Part shown: piece after piece, positions 49,295-56,990 of the stretch
Layout: every line of letters begins with the position of its first letter
Numbering within the stretch: position 1 is the stretch's first letter
Assembly (NCBI GenBank): GCA_005408345.1
Contig: SEMN01000321.1
Location: forward strand, 62,001-126,000
DNA: 64,000 bases
Origin: Macquaria australasica
Lineage: Eukaryota > Chordata > Actinopteri > Centrarchiformes > Percichthyidae
Reading direction: 5' to 3'
Translations under genes and position numbers: made by a program
The notes under the pieces: generated by a model
What the model was told of the DNA's origin: nothing
What the model saw: only the letters and a program-made list of their open reading frames with translations
The model's database searches: none

Positions 49295-52200
49295 TGAGTA
49301 TTACCATCCAGGTCATTACTCAAAATCTCGAGTGTTTTCAAACTGTTTTCGGAGCAGGTTCGTGTTGCGTATCCAGTTTCAGATCACACAGGTGTTAATG
49401 GACACATGCTGAGGGGATCAGACCTGCGACCTCTCAGTTACAGGTCGCTCCCGGCGACCAGGAAGCCACCTGTCGCCCCGATTCAAGCAGCAGGTGAGAG
49501 CGGTGCTTCATCACAGCGAGCAGAGAGGCTGCGTGTAATCACAGCCCGTTAGGCCTAAAAGGTTTCCCAGGCAACCTGCCAGACCATAATAGATGCAGCT
49601 GGGTGCCTCTGCTGGGAGTGTGTGTGGATCCACTCGTGCACATGCATGCGTGTTTGTGCACGTGAACACGCATGTTTGCAGGTGTCCGTGTGTGTGTGTT
49701 CCTGTACTCCTATCTTTGTGAGGACAGTTTAGAGGCTCAGACCTTGAGAGTGAGGACAGTTTTGGAAAGAAGGAAGACATTTGTGAAAAGCTGTGATGAT
49801 GTTTAAAAACAACAAGGACATTTTAGGAAACTTTCCAGAGAACATTTCACATCAGTCACAGTCAAGCTGTCTTCCACGATTTTTCAAGAGACTCCAACAA
49901 TCTGCAGGAGGACATTTTAGAGGGCACTGTGAAAACGTGAAGATATTTAGAGGAGAAAGGACATTTTCTGGAAAATAAGGACATTTCTATTTTTAAAATG
50001 GGAAAGCATTTGAGGATTTTGTGAAAACATTTTTGGAAAAGCAAGGAAGACATTTTGGAAAGGGAGATTTCTTTTGAAAGGTGAGGACATTCTTAATTAG
50101 TGATGACATTTTGTGAAAATGAAGACATTTAAAAACAATGATGACATTTTTGTAAAGTGGAGACATTTTAGAAAGTGAGGGCATTTTTAAGTAAAGTAAA
50201 CCTTTTTTAGAAAGTTTTGAAAAGTGTTGACTTTTTTGAAATCAAAGACATATCTGAAATAACAGGTACGTTCTTGGACATTTCTGTCAGCCAGAGGCAA
50301 GTTAACTGTTGTCTTCCATCATTTTTCATGAGATTTATTTCTAGCAAATAGACGTTTTAAAAAGTGAGGACATTTTGGAAGACATTGTGAAAACATGAAG
50401 ATATTTAGAATAGAGAGGGCACTGTTTGGAAAGTGAGGACATTTTGGGAATGTTTTTAGAATAGGGGAACATCTGGTCTTCAGTTTTTAAAGGCTGTTTG
50501 AGGTTTAAGACTTGATTTTAGTGTTTAGGCCATAATTAGGTTTTAGGATAAGGTTGGGGGTTAGGTCCTCACAAGTATAGAAGTACAAATGTGTGTGTGT
50601 GAGCTGCTGAACTTTACAGCACTGTCAAGTTTAATCCTGATATGTATAAAGATCAAGAGTTTAACCATTACTGTAATTAGATTATTGAGACGGACACACA
50701 CACACACACAGAACCAGTGACACTTCTTGGAGCTCTGTGCTCTGTAATCTAAGCCTCCCTCTAATTCATTTAAGTACTTTAAAGTTTCATGGCCTTGTAT
50801 CTGCGTCTCTGTTAAATATTTCAGACGCTACAAATCCTCCTGTGATTATTGTTTCCCCTCTTCTGTTGCCGTGTAATCCGCGGAACAGCTCCAAATTAAA
50901 AAAAACCCAAAATAAAACTGAAATCCGTCTTTACACAGCAGATAATCTTCTCTTTGCTGTGATCAGCCGTGATTGATTTCAGCCAAACAGCTGAGCTGCT
51001 GAACCGTGAGGATATGTGAAGCAGAAGTCACGCAGCTTTTCATTTGGCTTCCAGCTGATGTTTGAATCCAGAGTGACACACGGCTGCAGCAGGAATCAAA
51101 CCTGTGAACTGTGAGGTACAGTACAGGTACGGGACAGGCCCGCTGCTCAACACAGCTGAAACTTCAGGATGCAGTTATATAGAATAAGAGTGACTTCCAT
51201 TAGCAAGCAGAGACAGTTTCAGTGTTTTCCTGATGAAAACCTCATTGGTTACTGCCGGGATCAGACCTGCGACCCTGCAGCTACAGTACAGGCTCTCTGT
51301 GCAACAGGCCAAAACGTGGCACAGCGAATCATCCACACGTCCTCAGCAAACAGCTGGTGCTAGAGGCTTGGTAGCATAGTGACTATTAGCAGGGCTGGTT
51401 GGTGAACTACTGTATAGCTAATGCGCTAGTCACCATGGCCACAATAGCACCCTGAGCTGGCTAACGCAGCAGGACAAAAAGGCTCAGCTCAGCCACACGC
51501 CTCAGTCTTTACTGCGTTTCTTCCATTACGTCTTTTCTCTCACCTTGATGTACAAACGCTCCGTAAACAATCCAGATGGCGCTGTGCAGAGTGCCCGACC
51601 CCACGCCATTGGATGGCTGGCCTGGCGGTGCATTCTGGGTAGAGGAGGAGCGCAGCGCCTGCAGCCGGTTGAGCAAGAAGATGAGCACTCCCACCACGGG
51701 GATCGCCGCAGCGATGCAGGCCCAGACGGCGAGGTCAAACGGCGCAAACAGAGAGAAGATATTGATCTTCTCTTCGGGTTTTCGCAGCAGGATGCCGACG
51801 CTGTAGTCCAGGTAACGCTTGCTGAAGTCCACCACGTTCTCCCTCTCTGGCGTGATGGTGATGGCTGACACCGCCAGGTCGGCTCTCTGGAGGAGGAGGG
51901 GGAGGAAGCAGAGGTGTTAGCCAATCAGTAACACCACTGAATATATCAGTCAAAGCTACCAGCTTAAACAGTCAGTTTGTAGTGAACATTTGATGCTTCA
52001 TGGGTCTTATTTTAAACACAGGTGGAAGTTTATTTGAACTAACAGTAATTTCCAGTTTTACCTTGTTGATGAGGTCACCAATCATGCCGTTCCACGTGCC
52101 GTTAGGAAGCCGAGATCCATATTTACTGTCTGCAACCTGGAGGAGAGATTAATACAGTTTGGAGAGTTTATGCCACCAGTTACTACGACCCACTTCTATA

Positions 52201-55200
52201 AACCAACCAATCAGAATACGACATGAAATGACAGAAATGGCGTCTCTTATTATTTTCAGGAACTTGGCGGGCGAGGAGCCGTTTCTGTTCGGTGCCAATG
52301 TTCTTGTAATGTTTTTAATGTTCAGTTATCAAATCACCCGTGAAAGCGTAAACAAGTCTTGTGATTGGCTCTCTCGCTCCACATGAAAGCATCTTTCCTT
52401 TACGTGCTCGTCCCTGCTTTCATTCACACACAGCCGTACCAGGTCTTCAGGTGGGAAACTGGCTGAATGAATATGGATCCCTGCTCCCGTTCACACACGA
52501 CCCCATGCAGGAAACGTTCCTGAACATTTCAGGGACAGACTGCATGTGTGAAAGGTGCTTGAGTTAGTTATATGTCAATGGTGAGAGCCATGTTTGAATA
52601 AATAGTTTATTTTATTCTTCGCATTTTTAAAACAAAAGAACGCTGCAGAAGATGATGTGAGTCGATGAGATGTCTCTTACTTCATTTTTAAAAATGCACC
52701 AACAATTGATCGCACAATCTGATGCCTCAAAACTGTCAAACACAGAAGATCTGATCAGATCACAACAATCTGACAAAGTGCAGTGAGTCTGTATGATCGT
52801 GTGTGACGGCTTTCAGTCTTTAACACAGTTAGAAACTAGTGTAGGTCGTTCAGATCAACATGCTGAGCTGTGAAACAACAAACACAACAGAAGAAAACAG
52901 CTGAAAAACCAGTTTAACAAACACTGATCTTTGACCAACAGGAACATCAGTCAACAACTAAAGCCGAAAGTATCATCTGACAACATTCACTAAACCTGTC
53001 AGTCAGTCAGTCCCACCTGGTAGATCTCATATTTGAAGCCCAGGATTTTGGCGAGGGCGTCCAGGACGTCGATGGAGAAGCCTTTATATCTCTTCGGCTG
53101 CCCCAGGATGTTCTCTGCCACCATGACAAAAGGATCCTCCTGCAGAGAGAGAGACAGAGAGGTGGGGGTGTTAGTGAGGATAAAAGCCTCAGCACTGAAG
53201 AAAAAGACGAGTTACTTTATGTGTTCAACAACAACAAACTGCAGCTTCAACCAAAAACCACAGAAACACAAAGAGAGTATGATGAACTCTGTTTAGTTAC
53301 TATAACTGGGCAGGAAAACACGACTTATTCTGGCAACTAATGGATTTAGTTTTATGTAAAGTATCTTTATAATGTACTGCACTTATAGACCAGTGCATGA
53401 GATTATATTTATAATACGCATGTGTGTTTTGAGGAATGATGCATCATAAGCTTACCTTACATGTACAGTTTGAAGAGTTATATAAAGTGTACTTACCATG
53501 ATGTTAAGAATTATTTGAATTCAGTCATACAGCTTAATGCATTGTCTTCATAATCCATAATCTTTGTGGTTACAAATTAGAGTTTCTATAATGTTTTAGT
53601 TACATCTGAATTTATATCTGATCAGCCGGAGTCGGCCAGCGTGCAGCAGTGACTTTATGTCAGCAGCAGTCTGTGAGCCTCTTGCTGGTTAACTTTGTTA
53701 ACCTTTGTTCTTGTTGTTAGTTAATATCGAGTGCTGTTTTGTTAGATGTGTTTATATATTTGATTCGGCTCTTCCTGTTTCTGTTGCGTCTCACCTCAGT
53801 ACTCCTGGTTGATGTGTTTTGCAATTGATGCATTTAAGTTTGTAAAACTCTGTTTGCCATCTAAACAACAAATTGCTTTCCTTTTGCTCGCTACATCGGC
53901 TTTATGTTGCGTTTCTGGGTTGTAACATGCAACATCCCTGACTTTTAATATTTATGAAAAACGCCATTAAAGGATATTTATTTTTTTACGTTTGTACAAG
54001 GAAACGTTGTGCACCCGTTTTCAGAGAGCTGCAAAGAGAAGGTGCTTTGTTAGCTAAAACACTGTCAACACAGTGAAAGAAAATAATGATTCCTAATCAC
54101 TGCCTCTTCATATTATTACTTATTAAAAAGCCCAGAGTTGCTCTGTAGAGGAACCTGCACAGGTAGAGCGTATGTGCAGCTGCTGCAGCAGTTACAGTGT
54201 CGTGTCAGGGTCGGTAGCTGGCAGCACTCGGAGCTGGAAGTGTTGCAGCTGCAGGGGATCAACCGCAGGGTGAAGGTATTAGTCTCGCTTGGTTAGACGT
54301 GCGTCTCCGCGGTGCTGCGGCAGCACAGGAGGAAGCTCTGGCAGGAGCTGCTGCTGTTGTGGGATCAGGGGCGAAAAATACTCGGCTGTTTGTATCTCTT
54401 AAACTAATCACGCTGACTGGAGGCGCTGCTTAAGCCAAGGTGCTGGATCGATGCCCACCCCCCAAAAAAAACTAAAGTGTTGAGGGGGATTCTTTCTGGT
54501 GGAGGAACATGAGGAAGTGAGAGGAGTCAAAGCAGACGAAACATAAACAGTCACAGAAACTCACTGAGCTGCACAAAGCAGGTTTTCTTTATCGACAGGG
54601 ATTTTTTCTGTGGATTCACTGAAGCGTGTTTTCTGCTGTTGAGTGTTGGATTATCTTCGTCATATCGGGAGCAGAACGTGTGTTTAAAGAACTGAAAATA
54701 CTGTAATTTTGTCAGAGTGAAGCAAACAGCAGAGTTTTAAGGCTGTAATCTGGAACACTTCTGCTCTTCACATGAAGTTTCAACGTGTCCGTTATTTCTT
54801 CAGCTCCATGCAGGGTTGTGAGATTTTGTGGATTTCAGTGTGGTGTTAAATGTGCATGTAGCTTTTCTCAGGACTTAGTGGAGGAATTACTGACCTGACT
54901 GATCTTATTTGGCACAGGAGGAGAGGGTTTATCTGTACGGTGGCCACTTTAGGACATTTAAACCTCAGCTTGTCAGACTCGGCTCTGCTTTCAGCTGCAC
55001 TCTGCTGAATGCTAAAGTTAGCATGCTAACATGCCAAGATTTGGCTTGTACGGTGTTACAGTGAAGGCTAGCATCCCTACAGTTAGCTTACACAAATGTA
55101 AACTACTGGATGCTGATGTGTTGCACGTAACATTTAGCATGTGATGAAACTCAGCCCACTGCTCCTTCTTCTTCATTCCATTTCCTAGTTTATTTTGTAT

Positions 55201-55750
55201 TTTCCATTCATATTGTGAATTTCTATGCTAGTAGTGCTGTTTGCATTGTATAGTAGAATATGTGTTCGATGTATATGTTATTTCAGTATGTATAGCGATT
55301 ATCTTGGGCACAAAAATGTCCTTAGGGATGACTTGTGGCTTCTTATCTCTTCTCTCATCCTATCTTCTCTTCTCTTATCTTCTTTCATCTTATTTCATCT
55401 TATCTTATTTCATCTTATCTTATTTCATCTTATCTTATTTCATCTTATCTTATTTAATCTCATCTTATTTAATCTCATCTTATTTCATCTTATCTTATTT
55501 CATCTTATCTTATTTCATCTTATCTTATTTCATCTTATCTTATTTAATCTCATCTTATTTAATCTCATCTTATTTCATCTTATCTTATTTCATCTTATCT
55601 TATCCTTTGCATGTTGAAAAACCTGCTGCTGTAGTTTCCTTCTCTGCAACACTGACGCTGCAGCTCGAAATCGAATTCATTTTAGGTGACAAATTTCGGA
55701 ACGTAACACTGCATGAAACTGACTGAGTAGCTGAAAGCATTTGCATTCTT

Positions 55751-55795
<45 letters not shown>

Positions 55796-56013
55796 CACAG
55801 TATATTTGGGATTTTAGTTACTTGTATTATTGGTTGTTTTACTGTGAGTGCGGTCTGGATTGTAATGGCAGGTGATTAAAAACAAAAAAAATGTCCACAG
55901 ACGTCACCCACCAGTAAAGTGACCACTTTGACCGTCACTCCCTGCATGCCGTTCTCTATCCGACTCTCCTTCAGACTGCCGTTCAGTCCGTGAACTGAGT
56001 CCCACGTAGCGAG
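18519..56013 (-). CDS. grid1: grid1, glutamate receptor delta-1 (GluD1), 3' nine coding exons; 5' end off window
   Basis: This is a delta-type ionotropic glutamate receptor subunit: a postsynaptic membrane protein that binds D-serine/glycine and, through its amino-terminal domain, cerebellins. Nine exons join in frame (102, 123, 75, 343, 139, 196, 167, 241 and 492 nt) into 625 residues plus a TAG stop. In order they encode the end of the amino-terminal domain (1-34), S1 (about 35-145), M1 (about 149-174), the pore loop (199-214), M3 with SYTANLAA (242-249), S2 (about 262-420), M4 (about 423-449) and a 163-residue tail exon ending TSI. Grid1 is preferred over grid2 because the tail reads NLEQVHRR, HKQI and NGGLFRQSPGKT, as in GRID1. 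AMPA and kainate receptors lack this tail. Family members are about 1000 residues, so roughly 380 N-terminal residues lie beyond position 64000. I cannot tell which teleost copy (grid1a or grid1b) it is. No frameshift or in-frame stop interrupts the exons. Confidence 0.95.
19011..26601 (-). other. grid1: grid1 intron between M4 exon and last exon (7.6 kb)
   Basis: The intron runs GTGACC to CTTATAG on the minus strand. It is AT-rich, with a purine-rich block at 19018-19090, several TTAG/CTAG-rich stretches and a small MITE-like fragment near 23028-23115. No other exon is seen. Its first 120 nt (26601-26482) read open in the grid1 frame and are GC-rich, unlike the rest. A minus-strand AATAAA candidate lies at 25657-25662. 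Confidence 0.8.
26602..26842 (-). CDS. grid1: grid1 exon h: end of S2 and M4
   Basis: The exon is 241 nt: one base in, then 80 codons, ending phase 0 at CCC AAA GAG before GTGACC. It encodes ILELQEKGDLDIMKQKWWP, GRCDLSSHASAHPDGRSLKL, then M4 (HSFAGVFCILAAGLLLACLV) and GLEAWWKSNRCRQEQPKE. Joined to the last exon it gives QPKE-DKEVNLEQ, the expected GRID1 junction. The reading frame stays open for another 40 codons past the donor, to a TAG at 26479-26481 (see findings). Confidence 0.95.
27170..27300 (+). repeat. retroposon-like fragment (GGCAAGGCAACTTTATTTAT)
   Basis: The opening GGCAAGGCAACTTTATTTAT, then 'TTTGAAGTGTTTTACATAAAG' in pieces and an A-rich end, match from memory a very common fish retroposon tail ('...CAAGGCAAGTTTATTT...AAGTGCTTTACA...'). 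Confidence 0.5.
30661..30742. mobile_element. internally deleted MITE, two inverted ends
   Basis: TAAAGGAGTAGTTCAACATT plus TTGGGA on the left faces TTTCCCAAAATTTCAAACTA plus TTCCTTTA on the right, with about 30 bp between. These are the two ends of the same family as 47015-47325 and 40255-40498, with the internal part lost. Confidence 0.6.
30850..31020 (+). repeat. dispersed repeat related to 14005-14172
   Basis: It contains GAGAGCTTTCGATTGTATGG, TCTTCATCAACAGGTGGGA, CCCAGTTGTCATGTGAGA and AAAAGCTCCAGAACAGC. It resembles a worn copy of a fish repeat family. A related copy lies at 14005-14172 in the same orientation. Confidence 0.45.
33582..33748 (-). CDS. grid1: grid1 exon g: S2 core with WD ligand contact
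   Basis: The exon is 167 nt: phase 0 in, two extra bases AA out before GTAAGT. It reads AKKSPYAFLWDMAVLEYAAL, TDDDCTITVSGNSMSSKGYG and IAMQHGSPYRDLFSQ. Trp336-Asp337 of the visible protein match the Trp-Asp pair that closes over D-serine in GluD2. SKGYGIA and HGSPYRDLFSQ are hallmark S2 motifs. The split codon AA+G restores Lys at the junction with the M4 exon. Confidence 0.95.
34010..34232 (-). mobile_element. hAT-like MITE copy 5 (inverted)
   Basis: It contains GGGTTTTGGGACTGATGGTT, GGACAAAATGACTAATCGG, AATAATCGATTAATCGATAA and the end TAGTTGCAGCCC, the reverse complement of the AGGGCTGCAACTA-type terminus. It lies inside a grid1 intron in the same transcriptional direction as the gene. 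Confidence 0.65.
35162..35184 (+). repeat. (GT)11 microsatellite
   Basis: An uninterrupted GT run. A complementary AC run lies about 105 bp to the right. Confidence 0.9.
35289..35325 (+). repeat. (CA)18 microsatellite
   Basis: A long uninterrupted CA run, complementary to the GT run at 35162-35184. Confidence 0.9.
36058..36214 (+). repeat. dispersed repeat, direct copy of 43721-43868
   Basis: Both copies read GCTGAAAATAGTCCCCAA, then GAGGTGTTTTTA-AGATTTA, ATCTTCAG-AGGAACCAATG, GGCTTGGAGC-GAGAGCCACA and GGAAGTCAGACAG. Similarity is high by eye. The family is unidentified. Confidence 0.7.
36335..36530 (-). CDS. grid1: grid1 exon f: S2 first part
   Basis: The exon is 196 nt, starting with one base that completes an Arg codon and ending in phase 0 at CGC AAG before GTAAGA. 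It encodes SFQDLARQIDVDYGTVRDSA, VYDYFRNKGTNPLEQDSTYA, ELWRTISKNNG and SPSEGIRK. YGTVRDSAV is the S2 strand that carries ligand contacts in this family. The acceptor has an ordinary pyrimidine-rich tract (tttgtcttccag). Residues 261-326. Confidence 0.94.
40164..40204. repeat. perfect 19-bp hairpin with 3-nt loop
   Basis: Left arm GTTATATAGTACCTCATCT (40164-40182), loop GAA, right arm the exact reverse complement (40186-40204). It lies in a grid1 intron about 50 bp from the reverse-oriented MITE at 40255-40498. Confidence 0.9.
40255..40498 (-). mobile_element. TIR MITE copy with (GCTAA)n expansion
   Basis: It matches the reverse complement of the copy at 47015-47325: GGTGGATTTTGTT, GAGCCAGGCTAGCTG, TTCCAGTCTTTATGCTAAGC and ATTTCCCAAAACTATTCCTT. 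Its GCTAA motif is expanded to about six units at 40368-40399. Confidence 0.65.
42872..42988 (+). repeat. degenerate minisatellite GGTTCAGGTCTGAGGATCA
   Basis: About six to seven imperfect units of GGTTCAGGTCTGAGGATCA, some separated by GGCG or GGGG. They lie in the intron downstream of the M3 exon. Confidence 0.75.
43721..43868 (+). repeat. dispersed repeat, direct copy of 36058-36214
   Basis: Same family and orientation as the 36.1-kb copy, in a different grid1 intron. Shared landmarks include AGGAACCAATGGGCTTGGAG and GAGAGCCACAGA-AGGAAGTC. Confidence 0.7.
44498..44811 (+). mobile_element. dispersed fish repeat fragment (AGTACATTTACTCAAGT type)
   Basis: It starts AGTGGAATGTAACTAAGTAC, ATTTACTCAAGTGCTCGAGG, TACTTGTACTTTACTT. 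From memory, this is one of the commonest dispersed repeats in perch-like fish. Later parts (AATGCAACATCCACATTAAT) fit the same family, but the copy is rearranged. Confidence 0.6.
44812..45195 (-). repeat. dispersed repeat, copy B (inverted partner of 5680-5911)
   Basis: In reverse complement it follows the same order of blocks as copy A, with an extra middle section. It lies in a grid1 intron, about 39 kb from copy A and in the opposite orientation. Confidence 0.75.
45775..46699 (+). mobile_element. hAT-superfamily DNA transposon, defective, with 8-bp target duplication
   Basis: The ends are inverted TAGGGCTGCC (45775) and GGCAGCCCTA (46699). The flanks are CCTCAAAT on the left and CCTCAAAA on the right, an 8-bp target duplication with one mismatch, which is diagnostic of hAT elements. 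Sub-terminal DNA on both sides is rich in GTCGACTA motifs (ATTAGTCGACTAGTC on the left; TTAGTCGACTAATCG and GACTAGTCGATTATC on the right). It is 925 bp, too short for a full transposase, but keeps a BED-type zinc-finger stretch. Confidence 0.85.
46030..46247 (+). pseudogene. BED-type zinc-finger fragment of a hAT transposase
   Basis: The open frame inside the hAT element reads NVQCKICKAELAFHG and then MHEHLKRKHV. Cys-Lys-Ile-Cys followed by His-x3-5-His spacing is a BED finger, the DNA-binding part of hAT transposases and ZBED proteins. It runs into an acidic stretch (DPVSDEEG) and stops at 46245-46247. No catalytic DDE region or dimerisation domain follows before the right end, so it is a remnant. 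Confidence 0.75.
47015..47325 (+). mobile_element. TIR MITE, near full length
   Basis: Ends TTAAGGAACAGTTTGACATT and AATGTCAAACTATTGCTTTA form imperfect inverted repeats of about 24 bp. The interior has TTAGCCTAGCTTAGCATAAA, GACTGGAAACAAGGGGAAAC, AGCTAGGCTGGCTCTG and AAATCCACCTACCAGCAC. From memory, this is a MITE found across perch-like fish introns. Confidence 0.7.
48340..48595 (+). repeat. LINE-like 3' tail fragment
   Basis: It ends GTGTGAAGCACTTTGTTCTG, ATAAGTGCTATATAAAGATA, then (TTA)n. This closely resembles the 'AAAGGCGCTATATAAATAAA...TTATTATT' tails of fish LINEs and their fragments. No reverse transcriptase frame is present. Confidence 0.5.
49084..49115 (+). repeat. (GT)16 at the 5' end of the intron after the M3 exon
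   Basis: On the transcribed minus strand this is an AC run starting one base after GTAAG. It faces a complementary TG run on the other side of the same exon. Confidence 0.95.
49121..49259 (-). CDS. grid1: grid1 exon e: M3 channel helix with SYTANLAA
   Basis: The exon is 139 nt. It enters with two bases that complete Gly215 and leaves with CG, which the next exon completes to Arg261. It reads GDGVVGSVALRIVMGSWW, then LFTLIVCSSYTANLAAYL, then TVSRMDHAI. SYTANLAA is the channel-gate motif of ionotropic glutamate receptors and the site region of the Lurcher gain-of-function change in GluD2. The AG of the acceptor uses the first of seven consecutive G bases. No pyrimidine tract precedes it; about 30 nt of alternating TG runs right up to GTAG. 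The donor GTAAG is followed at once by about 32 nt of AC repeat. Skipping this exon would shift the frame and remove the gate. Confidence 0.95.
49262..49292 (+). repeat. (AC)15 at the 3' splice site before the M3 exon
   Basis: On the minus strand this is an uninterrupted TG run ending in GTAG, so it occupies the place of the pyrimidine tract. A branch-point-like ACTCAT lies just upstream of it. Confidence 0.95.
49699..50590. mobile_element. TIR element with internal 'GAGGACATTTT' degenerate array
   Basis: The left end reads CCTGTACTCCTATCTTTGTG then AGGAC. The right end reads GTCCTCACAAGTATAGAAGT then ACA, its imperfect inverted repeat, and short GT runs flank both ends. Between them lie more than 15 degenerate units of about 20-40 bp around GAGGACATTTT and GAAAA. 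I recall similar GTGAGGACA arrays from fish non-coding DNA. Minus-strand frames over it are translated repeat. Confidence 0.65.
51544..51886 (-). CDS. grid1: grid1 exon d: end of S1, M1 and pore loop
   Basis: The exon is 343 nt: phase 0 in, one extra base out (CAA G, then GTGAGA). It begins RADLAVSAITITPERE. In this stretch Ala108, Thr110 and Arg115 of the visible protein hold the positions that contact the amino-acid ligand's alpha-carboxyl and amino groups in this family. M1 follows (about FDLAVW to LLNR, 149-174), then a Ser/Pro/Gly-rich M1-pore linker, then the re-entrant loop TLHSAIWIVYGAFVHQ (199-214). The residue at the AMPA-receptor Q/R-editing position is His213, encoded CAT, where I recall Gln in mammalian delta receptors. 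An AG two bases further on could be used instead as acceptor, but it would break the frame. Confidence 0.95.
51887..52061 (-). other. grid1: grid1 intron (175 bp)
   Basis: GTAAAA to CTCCAG with a CT-rich 3' end. Nothing else is seen. Confidence 0.9.
52062..52136 (-). CDS. grid1: grid1 exon c: S1 continuation
   Basis: The exon has 25 codons, phase 0 at both ends, with a CCTCCAG acceptor and a GTAAAA donor. It encodes VADSKYGSRLPN then GTWNGMIGDLINK. The WNGMIGDLI stretch is the S1 helix conserved in the family. NGT is a potential N-glycosylation site. Only a 175-bp intron separates it from the next exon, the shortest intron of the visible gene. Residues 76-100. Confidence 0.93.
52137..53016 (-). 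other. grid1: grid1 intron (880 bp)
   Basis: GTGGGA to CCTCCAG. It is AT-rich, with no element or exon recognised. Confidence 0.88.
53017..53139 (-). CDS. grid1: grid1 exon b: start of ligand-binding S1
   Basis: The exon has 41 codons, phase 0 at both ends, between an acceptor ending CTGCAG and a GTGGGA donor. It encodes EDPFVMVAENILGQPKRYKG followed by FSIDVLDALAKILGF and KYEIYQ. This is the opening of the S1 half of the clamshell ligand-binding domain, including the 'Y-K-G-F-S-I-D-V-L' strand conserved across ionotropic glutamate receptors. Residues 35-75 of the visible protein. Confidence 0.94.
55387..55602 (+). repeat. 15-bp tandem array with 90-bp higher-order structure
   Basis: There are fourteen full units of two types, A = ATCTTATTTCATCTT and B = ATCTTATTTAATCTC, in the order AAAABB AAAABB AA, then a partial unit. 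The A and B copies are identical within type. The array lies in a pyrimidine-rich stretch beginning near 55340. It creates long Leu/Ile/Phe/His frames in two phases that are not genes. Confidence 0.95.
55754..55794 (+). repeat. (CA)20 microsatellite
   Basis: An uninterrupted CA run about 120 nt downstream of the donor of grid1 exon a, as TG on the transcribed strand. Confidence 0.93.
55912..56013 (-). CDS. grid1: grid1 exon a: end of amino-terminal domain and ATD-LBD linker
   Basis: The exon has 34 codons, phase 0 at both ends. It starts after a CTGCAG acceptor and ends at CTG before a GTGGGT donor. It reads LATWDSVHGLNGSLKE near the start and GMQGVTVKVVTLL at the end. This matches the part of delta receptors that leaves the LIVBP-like amino-terminal domain and enters S1. 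LNGS is a potential N-glycosylation site. The next exon begins with Glu-Asp-Pro-Phe-Val, which continues the family sequence directly. The exon before this one is not visible in the window, so the upstream intron is at least 8 kb. Confidence 0.92.
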
Positions 56014-56990
56014 CTGCAGAAGAAGACAGAGAGAAGACAGGATGTGAACAAGCAGAGTACAGAGGCATCAGAGTTTCAATCATTCCCTTTGTTTGCGTGT
56101 CAAAAGGTCCTCAGAGAGAACAAAGAGAGGTGAAGGCAACGTGCAGAGCACCCGTTAATTAAGCAAATGCTACACAGCTCACAGCCTGCAATTTTACAAT
56201 TTATTCACTGGTCTCATTGAATTAGACAAAGAGACGCGCACCGTGGATATGGTAGGAAAAATACTGAGACATCCTGCAGCGTGCCAACAACCCTCTCCAG
56301 CATGTTTTCATTCAGCGCATTTTCAGCCACACACAAAACGAACCCGACCTAATTAGGTCCGAAAAAAACAAACCCTCCTGCCTTCTCCAACAGCGTTCTC
56401 AAAGCTCCAAACGCCCCTCTCAGGAAAATGAACTCAAAGAGCATCGTGAGCTCATGTGTGTCCTCACAAAGATTATTTTTCCCCTTTTCACATGTGAAAG
56501 GATCACACTGATGTTTTTGCTTGTTACAGAGAAATAACTACCAATTACTCACCTGAGGAAGCAAAAAAAGATCTACTCAGAATGTCCCAAGTTTGAAACT
56601 GGTTTGAGACCTTTGTTGCATAGAGACACAATATGCAACCAAGGCCTGAAATGCTAACAAAATGCCTACAGCTAGCTAAAGACATGAGATTTCAGCCTGT
56701 CAGAGGATTATTTCAGCAGCCTCTGTCCACCAGAGAGGACAAACTCAGTACTGTGGGTCTGTCTCAGTGTCCCTTCTCAAGCTAAGTTACTGTAGTTAGC
56801 TAAGGCACTCAAACATAATCCTGCAGAGCTTTCTGATTTAGCCACATTCCACTACACACGTTGCTTTAGCTGAACTTACAGCTGTATAGTTAGCCTGAAA
56901 GTGACATCTGGATATTTGACTGAGCAGTGACATAGTGGGACCCACTGAGTGTCAGGATCCCACAGAGTTCCCGTTCTTCCTGCCGATGCC

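Larger units (their letters stand above)
49260..51543 (-). other. grid1: grid1 intron between exons d and e (2.3 kb)
   Basis: The intron runs GTGAGA to TG-run GTAG. Most of it is the terminal-inverted-repeat element at 49699-50590. The remainder, 50600-51540, shows only a short CA run at 50695-50710 and no exon. Confidence 0.85.
53140..55911 (-). other. grid1: grid1 intron (2.8 kb)
   Basis: GTGGGT to CTGCAG. Near its 5' end lie a long CA run (55754-55794 on plus) and the 15-bp satellite array (55387-55602). The rest is AT-rich with no exon recognised. Confidence 0.88.

Noticed and set aside
49862..50184. Minus-strand Lys/Ser/Pro frames of about 63 codons each
   Set aside because: Translations of the GAGGACATTTT array; no protein family.
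55225..55726. Two overlapping Leu/Ile/Phe/His-rich frames of 130 and 161 codons
   Set aside because: Both are translations of the 15-bp tandem array; its unit is a multiple of three and lacks stops in those phases.
18519..56013. Alternative assignment to grid2 or to an AMPA/kainate subunit
   Set aside because: S1/S2 motifs exclude AMPA and kainate receptors. The tail motifs (NLEQVHRR, HKQI, NGGLFRQSPGKT) fit GRID1 better than GRID2 as I recall them.
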